DNA of 64,000 bases from Anaeramoeba flamelloides (lineage: Eukaryota > Metamonada > Anaeramoebidae). Positions 32,673 to 42,000 of this stretch are shown one piece after another. Each line of letters opens with the position of its first letter. Positions within the stretch are counted from its first letter, which is position 1. The stretch spans positions 9,796,001 through 9,860,000 of the forward strand of contig JANTQA010000023.1 of NCBI GenBank assembly GCA_027625915.1, given 5' to 3'. Both the position numbers and the translations under genes were made by a program. The notes below the pieces were generated by a model, which was not told where the DNA came from, searched no databases, and saw only the letters and a list, made by a program, of their open reading frames with translations.

Positions 32673-33237
32673 GGCAATTTTTTTCTATGAAATTGACCAG
32701 CCGATGAAAATAATACCAAAATCTAGTCATCTGAATTAAAAAAAAATATTAATTTAAAAATTCTGAAAAAAAATAAACACAAATACTTAATTTTTCCCAC
32801 TCTTTAATAATATCCCCAAGTTCTTAAATTAATATCCTGAACAAATATTATTTTCATTTTATCTAGCAATTGAATAATATTACCTACATAAGTATTAATT
32901 TTATTATTAGTATAGAAAAAGTAGACCTTACGCTCGAAATACTATTTTGTTAAAATAAATACAAGAAAAAGTATGTGTAAAATCATAGATCACATGGTTA
33001 TTTATGAAAATAATCGACCCAAATTATGTTTATGGTAAAAAGAAGTGACCAAAAAATGACAAGATATAAAATAAAGTAAAATTAAATAGAAAAATGAAAA
33101 AAAAAAAAAAAAATCGGAAAATAAATAAAATTTTTGCGAGATAAATTATCAAAAAATGAAAACAAAAATAATAATAAATAAATAAATAAAAAAAAAATGA
33201 TAATAATAATATTAATAATAAAATCTCTTTTTTTAAC
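32673..33237. other. AT-rich spacer
   Basis: Homopolymer- and AAT/AAAT-rich sequence between two repeats. I see no gene or defined element. Confidence 0.5.
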
Positions 33238-33466
33238 GGGGGGGGGGGGGTAAATTACACCCCGAATGTTCTTTTAGTTAAATTTTCTCAAAGGTGATTA
33301 AAACGGAAAATCGGAGATTTCAAGATTGTTCAAGGGAAAGAAATATCCAAATTTTTTTCTGTGGTTAAAGAAAAAAAATAAAAAGGAAAAGGAAAAAGGA
33401 AAAGGAAAAAGGAAAAGGAAAGTAATAAATAAATTTAAATTTAAATGGGATTTTTAGAATTAATTG

Positions 33467-33501
<35 letters not shown>

Positions 33502-33780
33502 AATAAAGCCTTTAATTAAGTACTGACAGAATTATATTCATAAATCTTTTATTTAATTTAATAATTTGGTAATTGGATCATCAATTTTCACTTGGTGATA
33601 GTTATTTAATAGTTTTTATTTCTTTCTTCTTTTTTGATATTATTTGCTTTAAATATATGGTCCCTTTTTAGTCTTTGCTTTTTGTTTTTTTATTTTCAAG
33701 TTGCACATACTTTTATTTTCCAGTGTCATATAATTAGAAAGTAAATACTTGATTTTTTTTTCACTTTGTAACTCTTTTTC
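33238..33780 (+). repeat. Dispersed repeat, copy 2 (partner at 23948-24445), entered by a G13 run
   Basis: The copy starts at a run of 13 G followed by TAAATTACACCCC, where copy 1 has GTGTAAATTACACCC. Shared blocks follow in order: GAGATTTCAAGATTGTTCA, CCAAATTTTTTTCTGTGGTT, GGTAATTGGATCATCAATTT, and TTTTATTTTCAAGTTGCACA with CAGTGTCATA. Internal expansions unique to this copy are a GGAAAA-type purine minisatellite (33379-33422) and a 32-base A run (33469-33500). Confidence 0.7.
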
Positions 33781-36000
33781 TCAATATAAAGATCATTCAA
33801 CAAACGGAAAATGGGAAAGAATAAAATAACAATAATATCATTTAATTAATAATATTTGAAAAATTAATCCAATATAATTTTGGTAACGTTTATATAGTTT
33901 TAAAGTAATTATGATGGTTTATATGCATTTATTGGTTAATTTTTTTTTTAATCTAATTTAATATAACCATGGTAATTTTTTCTATTTACATTTTTTTTAT
34001 TTCGTTATGGGTTGTATTTTCAAAATTTAATTAATATCCTATTTTTTGTATATTTCTTTGAAAAAGGTAACCACTTTATCTTAATCATATCTAATATTTC
34101 TCCCTATTCATGTGAAATTAAAAGGAAAAAAAATTATATTCATTTTATGAAAATTTTTAGAAATTTAAAATTAATCAAATTTTCTTCTTCAAATCAAGAA
34201 ATTTTCAGTTTTTAAATGTATTTGAAATGGGTTTTTTTTTGAAATTTTTTTCAAATTTTATTTTGTATAAATTCTGTATTTATATGTATGTAAATTGGAG
34301 ATTAATTTGAAATCAATTCGAAACTCTCTTAGTAAAAAATTATTATGAAAATATGAAAATATAAAAAACAATGTTATAGTTAGATTTTTCCAAATTAGGA
34401 TAATAATTAAAAAATGACTCAAAAAAAAAAATATAATCTTTTGAATAAAGGTTAAAATAGTGTGTCTTCGTTTTGTATAGTAATGAAATGTCTCGATTAT
34501 TTTTCGGAAAAAGTAAACAAGGACTTAGATAAGAATAATAAAAAACTCAAACAATATTTAACAGTTTTGGCTTATGTAATATTTTAACTTTAAAATCAAA
34601 TCTTTCTTCGATTTTAATTTTTAGAATATAATTTAATTCTAATCAGAACGATTCTTTGAATGAATATGAAATATTTATGTATTTATTATTATTATTATTA
34701 TACTGAAAAAAAATTCAATAAGAAAGAGTTATTTTTAATAAAAAATATTTGAAAATCTGGGATTAAGCTAAAATTTAACTGATAATTCATATGTGTATTG
34801 ATTAGCATTATTTATAAATTTCATAAATTTTCTTCTGTGATTTTTTTTTTTGGGACAAAAAATATCGATTTTTGATTTTTTTAGTTTCCTCCTTTTTATT
34901 TAGAGTGAATTTTTTACTAAAGATAGTAATATATAAAAAAGGATGACTTGATTTTGTTTAAAAGTCTCTGAAATTTTAATAAATTTGTTCAGTAAGAGAA
35001 AAAAACTAAAGTTTTTTAATTTTTAAAAATAAGGAATTGTAATTTGATAGTGTGGGTTCCCATAAATAAATTATGGTTTTGAAAAATATATTTAAATAAT
35101 TTTATAAAAGGATAAACCTTAAGCCCCTTTCTAGTTGATTTTCTTGTTTCTGTGGGAAGTTTAATTTAAAAAGTCAAATTAATCACCTTTTACAGAAATT
35201 TTTCAATGATCTTTTTCATTTTCTTTTAAAATTGAAAAATTTTTTCCTTTTCAAACTTTATATATATTTACAATCCAACCAATCTCGAGAAGTTAAATTA
35301 ACATATTTAAATTTCATAAAGTAATATTAAAAATATGTTTTATGGAATGTTTGGTCAATTATTCCTTCCTTGATCAGTCTATTCTCAAACGAAATTGGTG
35401 GGTAATAATAGTCAATTAATATCATTCATGGGAATATAGTCCTTAAATTCTTATTATTGCTACACTTAATTCCAGTTTTATGATACAAACTTTCAAAGAA
35501 ATTTAAGGTACAATCAAAAATCTCGAAATTAAAGCACAAAATTCAAATTCCACATAAATAATTTGTATAAAAAAAAAATTCCAATTTTTTTGCTTTAATT
35601 TGAGGATTTATTTGTACCTTAAATTTTTTTGAAAGATTGTATCTTAAAAGTGGAACTTTCTGAAATGAAAATTCCAATGTTTTTCATTGCCCCTTTAGTT
35701 CGGTTCTTTGAATAATAAGTTTTCTATCTTCAGAATACAAGCGATAAAAAAACTTACTAAGTTTTAATTTGCAAGTATTAGGAAAGTCTGATATTTTGTA
35801 GATGATTAATGGTACTTGATCATTATTATTATCAAATTTTAAGAAGAGGACCTTTTCAAATCACTTTTTCATAATCTAGAGATTGGGGATCTTTTATCAA
35901 ATACAAATAATCCTCAAACACAAAAAATCTATTTAAAAGAATTTATTTTTATAAGATTAATTCTTTTCTCCAATTCTTCTCGAAAAAGAAAAAATAGAAG
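33781..36000. other. Spacer upstream of the ERI1-like gene
   Basis: AT-rich with one small foldback (35469-35656, listed separately). The last 60 bases before the ATG at 36001 are pyrimidine-rich then purine-rich (TTCTTTTCTCCAATTCTTCT) and may be the start region. No other feature is supported. Confidence 0.4.
35469..35656. repeat. Small foldback, about 188 bp, arms about 65 bp
   Basis: The left arm (35469-35535) and the right arm (35591-35656) are reverse complements with blocks TTTAAGGTACAA against TTGTACCTTAAA, and AATTAAAGCA against TGCTTTAATT. Identity is about 80 percent. The 55-base loop is AT-rich. Confidence 0.7.
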
Positions 36001-39000
36001 ATGACAAATCAAAAGGAATCAATCAACAAAATAGACTTACTTCTTGTTCTTGATTTTGAAGCGCAATGCGGGTTTCAAATACCTAAACACTTTGGGGAAA
36101 TCATTGAATTTCCATGTGTACTTTTTGATCTTAAAACTTTAAAAATTGTATCAACATTCCACTCTTATGGTAACTCAGTTCTTTTTCTTTGGTTCACCTT
36201 CTTCTTAACATTTTCTTTTTTTTTTAAAAATGATTATGTAATTTTAATTACGAAACTTCAACCAACAAAAATCTTTTTCTTTCCTCCGAATTAGTTAGGC
36301 CTGTAAATTACCCGACTTTAACGTGGAGGTGTAAAAAATTAACAAAGATCTCGCAAACTGTGATTGACAATTCACAACCATTTCCTGTTGTTTTTAAAAA
36401 TTTTCAGTACTGGTTGTTAAAACATGAATTAATCAACAAGTATGGGAAAAAAATTAAGAATTGGTCATTCCTGACATGTTCAAACAGTGATTTTGCTGAT
36501 ATTTTGGAAGATCAATTATCGATTTCAAAAATTAAAAGACCATCGTTTTGTAAATCTTGGGTTGACGTACAACAAGTTTTTAAAAAAGCATTTAAAAATG
36601 AAAGCATACTTGGACTAAAACGGTAAGTGAAAATTGCTTTTTATTTTATTTCCCGATCTAAAAACCATTCAATTTCCAGACTCCATACATACCATGTCTT
36701 GTATTTCTTGGAGTGATCCTCGTAATCATCAATTTTTTTTTTATTTTTTTTTATTGACTTAAGGCTCCTTGACTTGTTTATTTTTGTACTTTTGTTTTCG
36801 AGCCGTTAGCCTGCAAAGTAAAATTTAAGATTTTTTTAAGCCATTTTGAATGTATAAAAGCAGAATCGTCAAAATGTGTAAAAATCATAATTAACACCCA
36901 AAAACTGAAATAAATGCACCAAAAAGTAAACAAGCTTAAAAACAAAAACGTGAATCTCAATTGTAATTATTTTTAAAGTTACCGTTGTGGAAAAAAAGTG
37001 AAACATGGAAAAAAAGTGAAACAAGGTTTTTAATTGGGAACCTTACTGAAAATGAAAAGTAAGATCTAATGAAAAAAAGAATAAATAAATAAATAAAGAC
37101 AAAATGAAGTATTCGCAACAATAACAGTTTTTTTAATACTATCTTTTAATATGGGTTTTTCTTTGATTGATCAATTATTAAAAATTTGTTCAAAAAATTG
37201 ACTATTTTTGGGATCTCCAAAACTACACAAACAATTTCGATAAATCAAGTAGATTTAAATTGTATTTGTTGGGTTGATTGAAAATAATATAATGGATTAT
37301 TATTTGAAGTTAATTAGTTTCTTCTTTTTTTCATTGATCTTACTTTTCATTTTCAGTAATGTTCCCAATTAAAAACCGTGTTTCACTTTTTTTCCATGTT
37401 TCACTTTTTTTCCACAACGGTTAGCTAAATAATTGTTTAACGGAAAATAATCTATGAAAATTGTTTAAATTTAGACATCTTTGGTAAAACAATTTTTTTT
37501 CTCTGGAATTTCAGATTCCAAATCTATAGAAAATATCAAAATCTTCAGGATTAGGTCTTTTATTTTGAATATGAACAATTAAATGAGACAAAACTTTATT
37601 ATTTGAGTTTATTGTTTTGTGCTCTTTGGAATCTATTACGTATTATTCGAACTAAGCACCTAAAAAGATCGTGAAGAAATCCAATCAAATATTATTTTAT
37701 TCCTTTTGCAAAAGTCTTTTAAAATCATCAAGATGAAACTTTTCAATGTTAAATAATTATCTAAACACCAAAACGTGCTCTCTTGATCTTTCTAAAAAGT
37801 GGTTATTTGTACACCCTCATGAAATTCAATGTAGTGAATTTCATTCATTGAGTCAATCAATTTTGTGTTCAAAAGTTTACTTTCAATTAAATTAAAATTA
37901 AAAAATATTTTAATTGCATTTTTGTTTCAATACTATTAAGAATTTTATTTCTCTCAGCGAAATTCATCAAAAAAAAAAAAAAAGGTTACTTTTTATAAAA
38001 ATTTATATTTTTATAGTGTTTATTTTTATTTTGATCAATTTTCTTTAATTACTCATTTCCCTCAATAAGTAAAAAAAAGAGATTGCTTGTTTTATCAAAA
38101 ATTAATTTTTTACTGTTAATTTTTTTCACCGTGTGACTGCCTCTGGTAATCATATCTCCAGATTTTCGTCTTTCATAATACAATTCATAGTTTAATAAAA
38201 GTAAATCATGTAAAAATCCATTATCGTGAAGATCTTTTTACAGGTTTGATTAATATCATTAAAGTTTTTGTCGATATCTTTTTCAATTAACGATAAAGTT
38301 TAAATAATTGTAATTATCTCTTTAAAAAATCACGAAATAAATTAAAAAACTGGCTTAATATTAAAAAATCGCGATATACAAGCCCTAGTATCAGTATAAA
38401 AGCAAAAAATGGACATTTTTTTTAAAATTAACTTTTTTGGAATAAACCTAAAGTTATAGTTTTGAACCAAGTATTTGGCTCGGTTTAAGCAGTAATTATT
38501 TTTACATTTCAGGCAACCTTTTGTTTATGTTTTTTTTTGAAAAAGGAGATTGAAAAATAATGACAAAAAAAAATGGTCATTTTTTGCTTTTATATTGGTA
38601 CTAGGGCTTAAAATACAAATCGAGCGGTTCTAAAAAATTGCGATATATTTCTAAAAATCGTGTAAAATGTCAAAATATCGGGAAAACAATTAATCTCAAT
38701 ATAACAGTTGTTGGCTTTTGGGGCAAATTCAACGCAATTTATAACACCACAATTGACCGAGAAACTATTTATTTACCTTTTTTATTGTGGTTGTTTATCG
38801 AAAATGAATCAATCGATCTATATGTCAACCAAATCAAAATCAAAATACAATAAAACTGTTGATCTTTTCAATGGTTTAATAGGTTATCTTTTTTGTTTTT
38901 TTTAAAAAGAATAATTTATTTTTTCAAGATCTATTTTTTGCTCCAATAAAAATTTTTCTTCTTAAAAATATCGTTGAATTAGCCTAAAACTCATCAATGG

Positions 39001-42000
39001 TAATAACTAAGGGTTAATAATAGTTTGCCAGTCTATCATAGTATTATAAGCTATTTCCAATAAAGTGGGGCAAATTTATTTTAAAATATATCTTTTAAAC
39101 TAAATCTTCAAAAAAGCATTTAAACATCCAAAATCATTAACAACTATTTATCGATTCTTGATAATAATTCAATTTGTTTCTTAGTATTGTATTACATAAA
39201 TAAAAGATATAAAATTTTCTGATCTCGATTTTATCTGATATTTTTTAGGTGCTAAAATTGATGTTTATTATTTTCTTTTTGATTGAAAAAATCGTTTTCA
39301 TAACTTTTTTAATCTCAACAAATTTTCAAATAGAACGAAAACATATAACTGTATTTTGTGTATTAAAATTCATTTGTACCCTTTCCATATTTCCAGTTTT
39401 TTGTTGAAATTGGTCGTACATTGTTTTTACTAAAAAAAGTGCTATTTTTTTTTCATTTTTTGAAAATAATTCATCCAACTTATAATAAAATAAATACCTT
39501 AGCCATTTATTCAATTGGTATTAATATTAAACTTAATTTGATATCATCAATTAATGAATACTACCACTAACAAAGATGATTTTTTATGAAATGTAAAAAA
39601 AAATTACCCACTTTTTTGGAAATACCTTAGATTACTATGGATAAAAATGCTTATAAAACTATCAATCCTTCATGCATTCTTTAAAGAATATTGCTCTTTA
39701 ATTAAATCATTTTCTTCATTCTATTCAAGTTTAAAAGAGATTGAGTAACTTTTCAATAACCTAGTCACACTATTGCTATTTATAAATATTTTTTTGGGAA
39801 ACTTGTTTTCTACTTTTTATTCTTCTTCTTTTTGTATATTTGTAGTGCACTGGAAACTCAACTGGAATTTAAAGGGGCTTTTATTAAATCGATCATGAAT
39901 AAGAAGGAAAGTTTGCTCTTTCCTCTTTTTGGTTATTTAACTCGTGAAAGCAGTGCCCACATTTTAAAAAAGTACATCTATTATAGATTTAAGTGTATTT
40001 TCTGAATGAGTTATTATTTGTTTGTTCGTAATATCAACAAGAGATTTTATGAAAGTTAGAAAAAAAAAATATTTTTCTTTTTTTCGCAATTTAAAAACTC
40101 CCATGCCTTTTTTAAATCTTTGATGTCTTCCATACCTTTCAAATACTTGGATATACTTTACAACCCTTTTTAACACTTCCTGTCATTTTTAAAGGAGAAA
40201 ACCGTTGTAAAAGTGCTTTGTTTTGTAAAATTCAGAGTATTTTTTGTAAGGTGATTTCAAAAAAAATAATTTTTCATTTTTCGCGATAATTATTGTATCA
40301 CGATAATGTGGCTTATCGTGATTTTATGATTTTATTCGTAATAACGTTGGAATAATCTTGATTCTTTAATATTATCACAAATTTATTGCTAATATCGCGA
40401 TAATCTATATTATCATAAAAACCTCTATTATTTTGAATCCCACCACCCGATATCCAAAATCATCGAAGGATGGCACCCAAAGGCAACGCCATGTTTCGGG
40501 GTTTTTGGTTAACAATCCTGTTCCCAATTCAAATATTTTGGTAAAAATGTTGTATGATTTTTTGAAATTATTAATAAACTAAAATTCAAAATTTTTCCAC
40601 TCAGTTAAAGCAGTTCGAACAATCACAATAATACAATTTCATTGAAATTCGATATAATGTTGATTTTTGTAAAATATGAAAATCATTTTTTCATTTTGTT
40701 ATTTTTTATTTTTCATTTCATTTTTTGAATTACGTAACCTGTTTCATTCGATCATAATTTTTTTTAAGGATTAATATTATGTTAAAGTTGAGTTGTTTTA
40801 AATAGAAGAACTCAAATAAAATTAGTTGATGATATCTAACCATTTGGTAGATCAATAATCCTAAATAGAATTTAAACAAATTTACCATTGCGTTTTTTTT
40901 TGTTTTGCTCTCTCCAAAATTTTTAACACACATTTTGATTTATTAGTATTGATAATTATTTATTTTTTGTGAGTATTGTAATTTGATAAACAATCGTTAA
41001 CATTTCAATCAGCGAATGGCTCTCATTTGGTATTTCTTCTAGAATTGATTAAAAAAAATTGAATTTTGGTGTGTTAAAAAATTTTGAATTGGGGTTTAGA
41101 ATGAAAAGTGGTTTTTTTTTTTTTTTCAAATCAAATTCTAGCCTAAATAAAAATCAGAAAAGAATTTATTTTCTTGATTTAAAAATTGATTCTTCCCATT
41201 TTTGATCTTTTGATTTTTTTCATTATTTGATGAGTGTTGTATTTGGTGAGTGTTTTCGCATTCAATTAATTACCTGGATCTTTTCACTTTTTGATTATAA
41301 TTCTTTTTTTCGTTGCTTTTTTAATCTTTGTTTTTTGTTTTTTTTTTTTTCAATGAACTTTTATTTATTGTGAAATATTATTTTGTTAAATTTTGTTGTT
41401 AATTTTATGAAATAAATAAAAGAAAAAAAAAATGGAAAGAAAGAAAACATGAATAAAATAGTAGCTTGTGGTTAAAATCAATCTACATAAATTCATAAAC
41501 TTGTTTTTCCCTTACATTTAATATTCCTTTTGGTTGCTGTAAAGAGGTTATAATATCAAAAGTTCCATGTAGAAACTGTAAGCACTGTTTTAATAGTTAT
41601 CGCGTACTATCTATATCGTAAACCATAAAAACAACATTTTCAATGTGTATCAATCTTATTTTTTTTTGTTAATTCAAAGACATTTTCAAAAAATGAGATC
41701 AACCGAAATAGAGAAAATTGCGTTCTTACCAAGATGATTTTATCTCGTATCAATCCGATTAATATGAATGGTTTCTATGAGTATATAAAATCCGAAATAG
41801 CTAAAAAATCAAGCCCTGTTTTGTTTCATCTTCGGGTGGTTTTGACCAATTGAAAATTGATTTGGTTTATTTAAAATTATCAGAAAATAACACTTAAAAT
41901 TCCAACATCTGATTTCTTATAACCGTTAAAGTGTGCCCGTGATTTAAAAGAATTTCGGTAACAGCTTTGCAAAACATTTTTTTTTTTTAATTACTCTTTT

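Noticed and set aside
36170-36294. In-frame extension of ERI1 exon 1 (Phe-rich)
   Set aside because: It destroys the ERI1 alignment, while splicing restores the conserved Tyr-Val-Arg-Pro.
41625-41850. Open stretch resembling a THO-complex subunit motif
   Set aside because: The likeness to THOC2 is a few residues only, and the minus strand is also open there; kept only as part of an intron finding.
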